Both the position numbers and the translations under genes were made by a program. A stretch of DNA of 64,000 nt from Nissolia schottii (lineage: Eukaryota; Streptophyta; Magnoliopsida; Fabales; Fabaceae). The number at the start of each line of letters is the position of its first letter. Within the stretch, counting starts at the first letter, position 1. Shown in pieces: positions 38,894 to 50,219 of the stretch. The DNA lies in assembly GCA_003254905.1 (NCBI GenBank), contig QANU01021212.1, positions 124,001 through 188,000 on the forward strand, in the 5' to 3' direction. The notes beneath the pieces were generated by a model that saw only the letters and a list, made by a program, of their open reading frames with translations, did not search any database and had not been told where the DNA came from.

Positions 38894-40718
38894 TTGGTAT
38901 CCAGAGCTATCGATCCATGGCGGAATCCACGCGACTCCAGACGGCGATGCGCGAGACAGAGGAGCGCATCATGGCCGCAATCGATCTGCGATTGTGCGCA
39001 CTGGAGCAACGCTGCGAGTTGCAGTACGATAACATTCAAGAAACGTTGCGAGGGTTAGGGTTGCAGCTGGCGGAGCTCGGAATCACGCGACGGCAGCGCG
39101 GCGGCGGCGAGGGAGAATATTGCGTTCCGACGCGGCTGACACGGCTGGAATTCCCAAAAAAAATTTCGTGACGACGTTGGGATCTGGATCGCACAATGCG
39201 AGCGCTTCTTTGCTCTTGACGGGATGCCGGAAGGAGAAAAAGTCACGGTCGCCAGCATTGCGCCCGACGAGGGCTCCTTTCGATGGTTCCAGACCCTAGA
39301 ACAGGGGCGCGAAGGTCGCATCACATGGCGCGAGTTCGCGGACGCCATCCAGGTCAGGTTCGGGGCTGAATTTGACTCACCAATGGAAGAGCTCAAGAGG
39401 CTGGTTCAGACAGGAAGCCTCGAAGAATATCAGGAAAAGTTTGACACGCTAGTGTGCCGCACCGATTTGACAGAGTCACAGAAGTTGCAGTGTTTCATTG
39501 GCGGCCTGAGTGTGGAACTTAGCAATGGTGTTAAGCTTTTTGCACCAAGAACACTGGTGGAGGCCACAAGAATTGCCAAGCTGCAAGAACAGAGCTTAGC
39601 CTTGCTCCAGAGGCCGAGAGGTAATAGTTTTAGAGGCAGTTTGGGGGGTTGGCAGGACGAGAAAGGCATTCAACCTATTAATGAGAAAATGTTTGATAAG
39701 GTTGAAAGGAAAAATGGGGAAGAAGAACAAAGGAGTATACTGGGCAAACCGAACTACACGTTCCAAAGGACACTCACCCCCAAAGAAATGGATGAACATA
39801 GGGCAAGAAACCTATGCTTTTTTTGCCATGAGAAATATGCCCCTAGCCATGACTGCCCCCAGAGGAAGAAACTTCAGGTTTTTTTCATGGAAGTGGGGGA
39901 TGATGCGGACCAGTTCGGGGCAATGGAAAGGGACACCAGCTTCAATGAATCGCAAGAGGAGGATACCGAGGTAAGTCCCACTGTTTCTCTGAATGCCATT
40001 CATGGTGATCCCACATATCCTATGATGAAATTAGTAGGATGGATTGGTAGGAAAAAGATTTTTGTGCTGATTGATACGGGGAGTACTCACAATTTTGTAA
40101 GTGAGAAGCTTTGCCGTGAGGGAGTGGGGCAAATACAGCCTATGGCACCTGTCCAAATTACGGTCGCTGATGGGGGAGTAATCCACGGGGCTGGCCGCTG
40201 TGAACATATTCAGTGGAGGATGCAGGGGTATGATTTTGTCACTTCAGCCATTGCTATTCCTTTGAGTAGCTGTGATCTCATTTTAGGAATGCAGTGGCTT
40301 AAGCAATGGGGCACCATAGCTTGGGATTTTAAGAATTTGGTAATGGAATTCACCATGGGGGACAAAAGAGTGCAATTGACGGCCATTAAAAGTGCAGCTC
40401 ATAAATTGGTGGATGCTACCAAGTTGAATCACATGATGCTAGAAGACAAATATTGCTTTATGTTGCATATTTTACCTTGCTTTGAGGACATGATCTGTCG
40501 TTCGGTGGTGGCTGAAGAAGAAGAGGTTATGCAGGCTGAAAAGCAAAAGGCTGCATTACTGGAGGAGTTTAAGGACATAATTGAGGAGACAAAACAATTG
40601 CCCCCATTTAGAGGGATACATGACCCAGGAATAGGTGTTGAGCTGATGCAGGATCAGCACCCCGCTTTTGATTGTACGGCGATTCCTTGAGGGCAAGGAA
40701 GTTCTTAAGGGGGGGATT

Positions 40719-40926
40719 TGATACGCATAAGAAGGGGGATTAGTTGTAAATGCAGTTACAACTGCCAAATAGGCAGTTAGAAGCTTAGAAGCTCAGCTAT
40801 ATAAGCTGATTGTGTAAGAACAAATGCAGGCATTGATGATAATAAAGTCTCCCTTGTTCCCTTACTCTCTCATTCTCTCTGCTTCTTCCCTCTGTTTCTT
40901 CTCTCTTTCCCCCTTCATTCCTAACA
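40719..40926 (+). repeat. 3' LTR of the young gypsy-type element
   Basis: A 208-bp copy of the 5' LTR, differing by one base (A/G in ATAAGCT) and by an extra 13-bp CT-rich stretch. Followed by the TAAAT target duplication. Confidence 0.93.
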
Positions 40927-41020
40927 TAAATAACTAATAAAAGCACTAATGGGAGATATTCTTTGTGAAACTATGTCACAGCAACACGTACACAAAGGAT
41001 AATGTTGACTCAGTCACAAG

Positions 41021-41106
41021 TCCCTAAGCAATGACAAACCTAGCTAATTTTAATTACGTACAATCCCTAAGCTATGAGAAACCTAGCTAATGTTAATTAC
41101 GTACAA
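41021..41106. repeat. 43-bp tandem duplication
   Basis: Two adjacent units TCCCTAAGC(A/T)ATGA followed by AAACCTAGCTAATNTTAATTA (with N = T or G) and ending ACGTACAA, starting at 41021 and 41064. Only about three differences. Confidence 0.9.
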
Positions 41107-42979
41107 ATTCAATATGACAACCTAAGACTGTCTTACATTTATATTTTGATTTTACAAAACCTGACCCTTTAAAGAATAATTCTGCAAGAATTTCTAATAA
41201 TATATAAATTAAATAAATCCTCCGAAGTAGGTAATTAGCATTCAAAGTACCAGAGTTAATACCCCAAAAAAACAAAGTAACAGAATAGTAGTTTTACATG
41301 GAACTTACTAATCGACAGGTCTATTCAAAGATTTAAACGGCAACCACACTGGTAACACAAAAGCAACAATACAGAATATTTCCTTCGATTATATTGCAGC
41401 TAATTACTAGCTAGCCAATATAGTCATTGTTTCCTTTGTTCGTCACCCCTTCACCCTAAAACATCTGAAAGGGGGAAAGAAAGAAAGGGAAAAAAAAAAA
41501 AGCGAATGCAAACTACATATAAGGAAATGGATGTTTTTACATCAAGCACTAAACTGCTCTTGCAAGAATATGAAATGCTAAGAAGTAATAGGCCGATTGG
41601 CATAAAGGAAAGGAGTAAGTTTGAATGGATGCAAATTGCAAATTGACTTTCACCTAAAACAATTTTTTCAAAATATTATATTATACTTAATCAGCACTTG
41701 TTTAAGTCTAAGGGAAGAGCAATACTTCAATTAGGAGCAATAAGAAGTACAGAATACTGATGAACCCAACTCCACCAAACTACTTGGTATAAAATCCTTG
41801 ACAAGAGAATGTACAAGACTGCATGCCACTACATTAAACAATCAAATTCAGGGTTCTTACTAATTCTTCAACAAAAAACAAAAGCGGTTTAAGACTTGTA
41901 CAATAGAGTAAATTTACAGGTAAAACCAGAATTTTTGTTTACGATAAGATTTTTCAAGCACAGAATTACAAATGATTAAATAATGACGGAAATTATAATC
42001 GTATGTTGAATAAGTAACACATTTTTAAAAAATGGCAAAAAGCTGAAGGAAGTTTGAAACATCAAAACTAGCACAAGCTGTAGAAAATTTATCATTGTCC
42101 AGCACATTCAACTTTTATTTCCATTTCCAAAGCTTTGTTTTTCGTACGTTCATCCATGTATCATATTTATCGCCCAAAAAAAAAAACATTGCTACCAAAA
42201 TTGGAATTTGTACCACTATATTCATACCCAAGAAGAAGAAGAATCAAAGTTAATTGACAGATTCTATATTCCATACCATCAATTTAGAATTAGACCAAGC
42301 ATATCTTTTGTCAGTAATAGGTACACCGAACGCACAATCTCAAAACAATCAAAACCCTATCACCATGACCGGCGTGCGCACTTTTCGATATAAACCCTGC
42401 ACCAGAATCCCATGATTCCAATGTGGGGCTTAAATCCCATACCTTGCAATTGGATCCTAACATTCCACCACACTCCACAGTCCCAACACCCACACATGCT
42501 GAACATGCACTAACCCCTTTTGACTAATCACAGATAAACATTGCAATGTCAACATCACCACCCGTGTCACTCGATGCAGTTGAGAGATGGGGTGGAAGGT
42601 GCTTATACCATTTGATATGAACCTTAGGAGAACCACTCCACAAAAGCTAGTTGTTGTAGTTGGAGAGTCCAATGCCTCCCAATTGATAATTCTGATGTCG
42701 GACCCATGCCAAAACCTTGCCATTGGATCAGCTGTAAGTGTTATAATCACACCAATTCAGCATTTCCGATGCTTCATTTACTACATTGTTTATGGTCATG
42801 TTACGAAAAACAGCAACCTTCTTTGTGGCTAAGGATCTTAGAATCCTAGATCTGTTCTAACAATCCATTGCTGGCATTATCTAAATCTACCCTCAGTTGA
42901 TTCTACAATTCACAGCCTTCAATAAAATTGACATAAGTAGAAAAGTATTATAATTTTGAATGAATAAGTGATGGCAACA

Positions 42980-43395
42980 AAGCCGTAGTTTCTTCTATGG
43001 TTGACTTTTTATTGAATGCTTTGTTTGGTATCATTGGTGAGAGTTGGGTACGCCCTAAAAATTAGGAACAGTTCTTGCTAACTAGTTCTGCTGGTTTTGG
43101 GAGGAGAAAGTAAGTCAAATATTTGTGCAGGGTGCAATCTATGTCACCATCTTTATGACAGATAAACAAACAAGTCTTGTAGGATAGAGTTAGGTGTTTT
43201 CTATTTGGTGCAAAGCACATGATCCTTTTTGGGGGGGTTTCCCTTTCAATTATGTTGAGAGATTGGAAAGCTTTATTCCTTTGATGGTTTTACCTTAGTT
43301 CTTGTTTTTGTAAGGAGGACTCTTGTCCTTCATTCTCTCTGTATTCTTCTTCTCTTATTGATAAAATTCTTCTTTCGTTAAAAAACACAATAGCT
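42980..43395 (+). mobile_element. Possible 3' remnant of an L1-type LINE
   Basis: The stretch ends with the plant L1-LINE style 3' sequence TGTAAGGAGGACTCTTGTCC, then CATTCTCTCTGTATTCTTC, then TTGATAAAATTC and a short A-rich tail. Upstream text resembles the non-coding tail after the RNase H/zinc-knuckle end, with GGTGCAAAGCACATGATCC-type words. No clear frame remains. Confidence 0.3.
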
Positions 43396-45039
43396 GAGGC
43401 ATAGCCATTTCTAATCATTATGGTGATATGAATATTGAATAATGACCTAAAAAGATATGACATTGACAAGAATAGAGAATTTTTTTATCATGAAACCAAG
43501 ATTTTGTTCAGCGTGAAAAGCACACCAATGATGACATTATTATGATATTAACATACATATTTTCATGCAGGTAGTTCATTCAATTAACCATGAGTATAAT
43601 ATTGATGGCAGAATTTATGGCAACTGAATTGGTTAATGAAACAGTATGATAGTGTTGAAGGCAGTAACAATATTAACAGTCAAATCATGTTGGATATGCT
43701 TTCATAGCAATTCTTTTTATGCCATCTGTTAGTGCATTTTTGGGGCAAATAAAGGAAAGTTGTAATATTATAATACAATATGTGACCCCCTATTAAAAAA
43801 GTCACTAGATTGGTAAGCTCCAACAATACATAACCAGCGAGTGGAAAATGTTCATCATATGTAGAGGTATGCATGGGCTGGTCTACTTCAGCTTCAGATA
43901 TGGACTTGGAACAAAATAATATAATCAAACAGAACTGATAGCCAAGAGGGAGCTTGAAAACGAGATTGATTGTTAAGTATGGTCACCGGTCAGGCAGTAC
44001 CTAACTGCATATTCTCTATTTATTTCTAAATGACTAGCAAAAGAAAAAAGAAACATGTATTACTGTTTGGAAAGATTGTCCTCAAAATATAAATAAAGCC
44101 CAGCCATAACAGCCTTCCAGACCAAAGTTACTAAAAGCAACAGAACACTAGATCATCTCTACAACATAGTTGAGAGTATAAGAGGGGATTTTAGACTATG
44201 ATAATTGATTGTCTTAGTCCTGCATTTTGATTTTCCATTCAAACATTTTCAAATCGTGAACCAGTTGAAATTAAACCAGCTAGGCCATAACTTAGCTAGA
44301 CTGATCAGCCATTCAAACCAAACGAAACCAGTCAGTGAGGGTTGGTTCAGTAGTCTTGTTAGGTTCAGTTCGCTCTGTATACAAACTCCTACTTGTAATT
44401 TACAGACTACAGAGACAAAGAGCCACCACTACGAAAAATTTTATTATCAGCTGATACGAAAAAACATATCCTTGCACAAAAATGTCACAAATTCATAATG
44501 TCCACAGCAAGTCATTCATATATACTACATCGAGATTCGAGAAATAAGGCGTCTGCGCTTGCTATGTCAAAACCAGATTCTATTGAATTTGAAGTACTAA
44601 AACAATCCCATGTTCTACTATTACTGTGAGAATAAAGCAATATATAATTCAGTCTAAGGTAGAACTCACATGATCAATCACTCTTCCACTTTGCTTCCTA
44701 GCATGTATCCACCATTGAACTTCACTCTCCAAATTTTGGAAGAAAAAAAAATGTAGCAGCTGTAGAAGTAATGAACTGCAGATGCACCTTACACACAGTA
44801 ACCCCAATCATCTGCAATTAGAACCAACCAAGTAGCAGTTAGCACACTCAACAGATCATCCCAATCACAACGAAATCCCAAACCGAGAAAAAATAATAAT
44901 AATTAGCACAATCAAACCACCGTCCTATCACAAATTTCCATTACTCTTAGTCATAAAAAGTATACACACACACACACACACACAAAAAATAAAAGGCAAA
45001 AACAAAAAAGGATCAAATGCAAAATGAAAACAGTGATAT

Positions 45040-45310
45040 GAAACAACGTGAACTGTACCGGGAGGTGAAGATTTAAGGCTGTATTTGGCGGTTCGAAGTG
45101 AGACAAGCGTCACTAAAAGCGATTTTCGTAGCATCCGAACAACAAAGCGAGAAAATTAGCGGTGAAAAAGGAGAAGGAAGGAAGAAATACGACAAAAATT
45201 AGGGTTTGGGAATTGGAAGGTGGTGATTGGTGAAGAGGGGAAGCTATAGAGAATGAAGAGAAAGAGAGAACGGGAAGAGATAAGTAACAAGTGTTAGCAG
45301 TGTGCTGGAC
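45040..45310 (-). promoter_or_regulatory. Candidate first exon and start region of a minus-strand gene
   Basis: On the minus strand, a CT-rich initiator-like tract and AAACCCTAATTTTTG (a frequent plant 5'-leader word) lead into ATG at 45134. The frame reads MLRKSLLVTLVSLRTAKYSL and ends at a donor-like CCCG|GTACAG near 45059. The Arg/Lys/Ser/Leu-rich start could be a mitochondrial presequence. Joining to the acceptor near 44815 would give only a very short peptide, and I recognise no protein. It may equally be a non-coding transcript start. Confidence 0.3.
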
Positions 45311-45756
45311 TGGCTGGCATAAATGCTGCCGTTGCTTGCAACACACTCCCTTGCTTCGCTCTCCTCTCTTCCCTCCTTAATTTTTCAAAAACCCGCCTTC
45401 GCCCACTCGCTATCACCCTCTCACGCCTTTTCCCTTGCAATTTCCAACTACGCAACTATCGCTTTCGCCTCTCATTTTTTTTTTTCCTTCATTTTTTTTA
45501 ACGTATATAACTCACACACCCTCGAAATAAAACCAAAAAAAAATATCATTAGGGTATTAAAATAGGGAGTCAGCCATCAAAATCGTCCATAATAGTGACC
45601 GCATTTCATTCTTAAAGCATAAAAATTATAAATTTCTTTCATAAAATTACCAAAAATTGATTAAATTAATCATTTGGCGTCAATCAAATAAGTTCATAAT
45701 AATAATTAATTTGAGTAATTTTTGACAACTTTATAAAAGAATTTTATGATTTTAAT

Positions 45757-46395
45757 CTAAGAAGTACGGATACTTCGTGAGATTTTCATGTCCCCGTGTG
45801 TGACTGCAGACATTGACACACGAAGATACTCGTCTGACACACGTGTTGCACGTGTCCGAAATTGTCTAAATAAAAAATTCATAATTAATTGGGTCTAGCA
45901 GTATCTACTAAAAGTTTTTTGAGTTGTATCTATGTCGTGGCCAAGTAAAAATATTCTAAATACTAAATAATTTATAATAATATGTACCTTTAGAAAAATA
46001 GTAATTTTTGACACATGAAAATATTTTAAATGGTCCATATATTTTGAAAGGGAAACAAATTCTCTCATGTTAAATTTAGTAATGTTTAGTAGAGTGAAAG
46101 ACACATACATTTTGAATTGGGTTCTACCATTTTAAGAGGACTCCACTTGTTTAAAATACATGTGTCTTTCTCTCTCATAACATAACTAAATTTAGCATGA
46201 GATAATCCATTATCATTGAAAAGATGTTTGAAAAGTATTAAAAATTCGTAATTTAATATCAATAAAAATATTAGGATATTATTATAAATATTTAATTTTA
46301 TACATATATATCGTGTTTGTGTCCTATAAAATTTTAAAATTAGTGTTGTGTGTCGTGTTGTATCTCGTGTCTGTGTCAAAGTTAGTGCTTCTTAG
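45757..46395. mobile_element. hAT-type non-autonomous transposon, 639 bp
   Basis: Terminal inverted repeats CTAAGAAGTAC (left) and GTGCTTCTTAG (right) match at 10 of 11 positions. Perfect 8-bp direct repeats ATTTTAAT flank it (45749-45756 and 46396-46403), the hAT signature. Subterminal DNA is rich in GACAC(A/G) words on both sides, a common feature of these elements. No transposase frame is present. Confidence 0.85.
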
Positions 46396-46403
46396 ATTTT
46401 AAT

Positions 46404-47952
46404 ACTTTATGCACAAACTTTATTAATGTTGTCAATATTAAAGACAATTTTGATAGTATACTCTAAAACATATGTTCACTTTTTTTAAATTTTAAAGAAC
46501 AAATTTTTAAATGTGTACAAGTTTAACACGCAATTTTTAAACATGTGCACAATAAAAGTGGGTCACATTTGATTTAACCCAAAAGTACCTAGTAAAACAC
46601 ACAATAAAAGTGATAGGATTCACTTATATTGCTTGTGTGCCCAAAAATTATATATTAGATTTGTGGTCATCTAAAAAAATTCTCATTTTTAAATAGCATC
46701 AATTTTTTTCAACAATATAATTTGTATATTCATTAATTAATAAAAATATTATAATATAATATTAAATTAAATCCATCAAAAGGTAGTGAGTAACGAAGTT
46801 TGATACACTTACTTACTCAATAACTTCTAATGGATATATTTAATTAAAAGCTCCTACCAGTAAATCAAACTCACAATTACATCCTTAGATAAAGTTATAG
46901 AGTTCTATAATTAAATTAATAAAATGAAAAGTGAACCTTATTTTCACTTTGTTGATCCAAGATTTTTTATTTTTGGTTAACAAACTTTCATTGATAAATA
47001 AACGAGTCATAGCCTAAGTACCACATATAAATCTATTAAACATAAATTTAGCCTAAGAATACATTCAATGAAAATTATACAGCTTAAGATGAAACCTTAG
47101 AACATGAACTTTATTTGCTTCGCGCCTCAAATACCTGAAAATGCACAGGTGAGCAATGTAGAGATAAACATCATGGTAAAATTTTCAAAGTGCCAAAGTG
47201 TTGAACACGACAACATCAGTTCACCAAGCACAATGGAAACCAAGTTAGTACACCTGAAGTCTGCACGTGGAACACATTTGAACACAAAGTCTATGAAACA
47301 ACCATGTGCAAAGAAAGGCCTACTGCCTCATAAAATAATCTCAACCAACATTTACTGGTAGAAATTGTCGATTTATTAATCATCAACACCATCTTATCAA
47401 ACAAGAAGGACTTGCAACCGTGAAAACCCCCCAAAAATATGTGATAACTTCATGCTTTAATCCCCATCAAAAAGAGTTTGCAAGATCAAGAAGGAAAGCT
47501 TGTTTGTGTAGAAATGAATTCTGTTATTCTTAGCCAACTACCAGTGGCGATGTGGTTATATATACAAATGAACAATGGACCACCGTGTGGTCTAAAATAA
47601 AGGACCACTATAGGTTTCCCCTTTTTCAATGAAAACAGAATAACAAACAGCAACTACCCGATAACTAACTAGCAGCTGGGCAGCAAACCACAGCCCAAGT
47701 CATTCTTCTTCCTTTATCTGTAATACAAGATATGAGATCCAACAACCAACACCTAGCGAGGATGTCATACGACAAAATGAAATAAATAAGAGGAGAAAGA
47801 ATGGAGGAGGGTTAACTAGAGAAAAAGAACAAAGGATTTCCCATGTTATTTTAATTGAGGATTTTGAACTAATAAATATAAAAACTCATATTGAAGGCCA
47901 ATATATGAAATTTATAGCCGTGAAATGTGACTCAATACAAAAAAAAAGTAAT
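46404..47952. other. Intergenic DNA, possible LTR-like fragment at its right
   Basis: 46404-47100 is AT-rich with no recognised gene. An 85-codon frame at 47104-47361 has no recognisable domain. Between about 47460 and 47750 the minus strand looks like a copia-type LTR promoter half (GTATATATAACC TATA word, CAGAATTCATTTCTACACAA leader). I did not find matching ends, so this is tentative. Confidence 0.35.
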
Positions 47953-47959
47953 ATTACAT

Positions 47960-48984
47960 GTACATTACAAAAGTGTACATTAATTGTACATCAATATTAC
48001 AAATGTTTGACAAATATTTTGAACACAGATGAACAAATATGACAGAACTGATAAACAAATATTTTCATGTATAAAAGTGAGATAAAATGAGACCCGCGAT
48101 GCATTAAATGTAAAAAAAGTAAATGTCACATTTTTTCTTCTGCTTCCACTCACTCTCTAAAACGTGCATTGATGCTCTCTTGTAAATAAACATTACAAAA
48201 CAAATGAAACAAATGCTAAATAACAAGTAAACAAACATTATCAAACACAAAAAATAAAATGAAACACACAACAACTAAATAGCAAAGAAGAAATGTCGCA
48301 CATTTTCTCCTACCCCTCACCCACGCTCTTATAAACAAGTATTATACCACAAATAAACAGACATTACAACAATAAAAAATAAACGTTACAAAACCCATAC
48401 ACAAACATTACACTACACATGAACAAACATTACATCACACAAAAACATAAACAACCATTACTTCACTCATAAATAAACATTATATCAAACACAAACAAAC
48501 ATTTCACCGCACCATAATATTACACTACAAATAAATAAACATTACATCATTTAAAAATAAGCATTACAATACTCATAAACAAACATTACATCACACTGAA
48601 ACAAAGAAATTAACAAACATTATAACACACATAAACAAATATTACATGACACCAAAACATTGCAAAACACAAAAAACAACATAGATCATAAAAGAATATT
48701 GTTCTCATTTATGCTCTCCACGACGTTTTAAAAAAATAAAATGAAAATAAACCAAAAAATTGGCAAAAATGAAGGGGAAAAACAATAAAAAAAACAAAAA
48801 AGATGAACAAGAGCATAATGAAAAAATGAAGGGAGAATGGGGAAAAAAAGAAGAGAAAAGAAAAATGAAGAAAAAGGTGAGGAGTAGAAGAATAGTGTGA
48901 GTGAGAGAGAGTAGGGAGAGCGTAGAGAAAATCTATATTTAATATTGGTGTATAATTGGTGCACACTTTTTTTTTTGTGTGCAC
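47960..48984. mobile_element. Non-autonomous TIR element, 1025 bp, related to the FAR1-MULE
   Basis: The left end GTACATTAC...AAAAGTGTACATTAATTGTACA and the right end read inverted, GTGCACAC...AAAAGTGTGCACCAATTATACA, form imperfect terminal inverted repeats of about 40-50 bp that continue into CAATATTA. The 7-bp word ATTACAT lies directly outside both ends (47953-47959, 48985-48991). The interior (about 48180-48690) is an irregular array built on ACAAACATTA/ATAAACATTACA, the same word that fills the arrays of the large MULE at 51745-57302. Both elements also share ATTGGTGTA near an end. No coding sequence is seen. Confidence 0.6.
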
Positions 48985-49076
48985 ATTACATTTTCCATAC
49001 AAAAATAAGGGTGTGGACTTAAAATGATTTAAATTGAATTGATTTGAATTGCAAATTAATTATCATATTTGGAATC

Positions 49077-49493
49077 TGTTATGGAATGGACCATAAAGGC
49101 CCACTCTAGAGGCTCAGGCCAAAGGATCCGTGGAGTAACCCAACCCGACCAAATCGTCCTGTGGAGCAACCCGACCCGACCATAGCATTTCTCCAGCAAG
49201 CCAACGTAACGGCCCGAGATGCTCTCTCCCGAGCAAGTTCACGATCCGAGATATCCTCCCCCATCAAACCACGTGGAACAATCCGCAACACTCGGGTATC
49301 ACGCAGGTACTTAACCCCTAACAACCCTCCAGGTACAGGCCATCTCACTCTTGCTTACTCTATCACTTCATTCTCTTATTGACTTGAGTGTCGGAGTCCT
49401 TGCAGGTACCCACGCGACTTTCAACATCAAAGACCCACCACTTGTAGAGAAGCTTCAGGATCCGACTTGTCTCGAGGATCATACCTCGGTATA
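49077..49493. mobile_element. Solo-LTR-like unit, 417 bp
   Basis: It starts TGTTATGGAATGG and is flanked by identical 5-bp repeats GAATC (49072-49076 and 49494-49498). The GC-rich interior contains GACTTGAGTGTCGGAGTCC and TTGCAGGTACCC, words typical of LTR ends of legume gypsy (Ogre/Tat-like) elements. The right terminus does not end in CA, so it is degenerate or my boundary is slightly off. A fossil with no coding part. Confidence 0.45.
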
Positions 49494-49498
49494 GAATC

Positions 49499-50145
49499 AA
49501 ATGCATAAGATAGGATTAGATTAATTTAAAAATTAATTACCATGTTTAGAATTCATAAAGGACAAAATATTGATTTTTTTTAGAAAAATATTTTTTTTAA
49601 AAAAATATTTTTTTTAAAAAAATGGAATATCTATTTAAAAAAATTTTGAAATTTTTTATTTTGAAAATAAAAAAAAATCTTTTTTGAGTAGGTTATGCAT
49701 AATTTGTTGCAAAATTTTGAATTTAATAGAAGTAAAATAATCTTTTAAAATAATAAGATTTATGAAAAAGAGCAATGAGGCCCCTTAAACGTTAGGGGAG
49801 CTACAAATAGCTACCCTAAATTTAGAATTTTCCAAATTAAGTCCTTAAACTATTTCAATTCTCTTCATCAACCCTTCTAGTCAAAATTTGTTAATTAACA
49901 AAAGTCACGTGAGTGAGACATTTCTTTGTTTATGATGTGTCAAGATCTGAACTCTTGAACACTTTTATTTTGAACCAATAAACAAAAGTAAAATAATAAA
50001 ATCTTAAAACAGCTAAAAAACATTTAAAAAAATAAAATAAACTTGTACCCTCTTCTCCCAGGCCTTGGGTGCCATTTGCCAAGCCTATGAGAGAAGCAAT
50101 AACGACCAAGACATGACGCATCCTTCGGATTAAAAAATATACTTT
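49499..50145. other. AT-rich intergenic DNA
   Basis: Contains repeated A8/T8 runs at 49575-49690 that make quasi-palindromes, and no recognised gene. The T-run complementary to 50133-50138 would serve as the RNA polymerase III terminator of the adjacent tRNA gene. Confidence 0.6.
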
Positions 50146-50219
50146 CGACCACAGTGGGAGTCGAACCCACGACCTTTTGATCCGAAGTCAAACGCGCTAA
50201 TCCACTGCGCTATGCGGTC
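50146..50219 (-). tRNA. tRNA-Arg (anticodon UCG)
   Basis: Read on the minus strand, the sequence begins GACCGCATAGCGCAGTGGAT and ends GGGTTCGACTCCCACTGTGGTCG-like in two overlapping blocks (B box GGTTCGACTCC; acceptor strand TGTGGTC plus discriminator G). The acceptor stem GACCGCA pairs with TGTGGTC, including one G-U. The anticodon arm is TTTGA-CTTCGGA-TCAAA, giving anticodon TCG, which reads CGN-type arginine codons. The A box is TAGCGCAGTGGAT. There is no intron. A T6 run lies just downstream on the minus strand as a Pol III terminator. All 74 positions fit a cytosolic nuclear tRNA, apparently functional. Confidence 0.95.

Larger units (their letters stand above)
38699..40926 (+). mobile_element. 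Young LTR retrotransposon of Ty3/gypsy type carrying gag-protease only
   Basis: Its paired short LTRs (38699-38893 and 40719-40926) begin TGATACGCATAAG and end CATTCCTAACA. Identical 5-bp target duplications TAAAT lie at 38694-38698 and 40927-40931. A primer-binding site TTGGTATCCAGAGC (initiator-Met type) follows the 5' LTR, and a polypurine tract AAGGGGGGGA precedes the 3' LTR. Internal parts: gag capsid region (about 39220-39600, with the helix run LEEYQEKFDTLVCRTDLTES), a CCHC knuckle beginning CFFCHEKYAPSHDC (39820-39861), and a retropepsin site (LIDTGSTHNFVS, about 40070-40105). No reverse transcriptase, RNase H or integrase is recognised, so it is a non-autonomous derivative. The LTRs differ by one substitution and one 13-bp length difference, so it is very young. 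It sits about 0.4 kb beyond the ROS1-type stop codon, same direction. Confidence 0.93.
40932..45039. other. Intergenic DNA with repeat debris, no complete gene
   Basis: Segment 42360-42760 reads, on the minus strand, like a dispersed plant repeat (words CCCCACATTGGAATC and CTCCTAAGGTTCATATCA), but I could not delimit it. A minus-strand coding-looking piece at about 43830-43905 (SISEAEVDQPMHTSTYDEHF) with splice-like borders could be an exon of a gene starting near 45.25 kb. Support is thin. A second minus-strand acceptor-like site (TAATTGCAG) lies near 44815. Confidence 0.4.

Noticed and set aside
48709-49002. Phe/Ser-rich minus-strand frames
   Set aside because: They arise from A/G-rich low-complexity DNA at the end of the TIR element.
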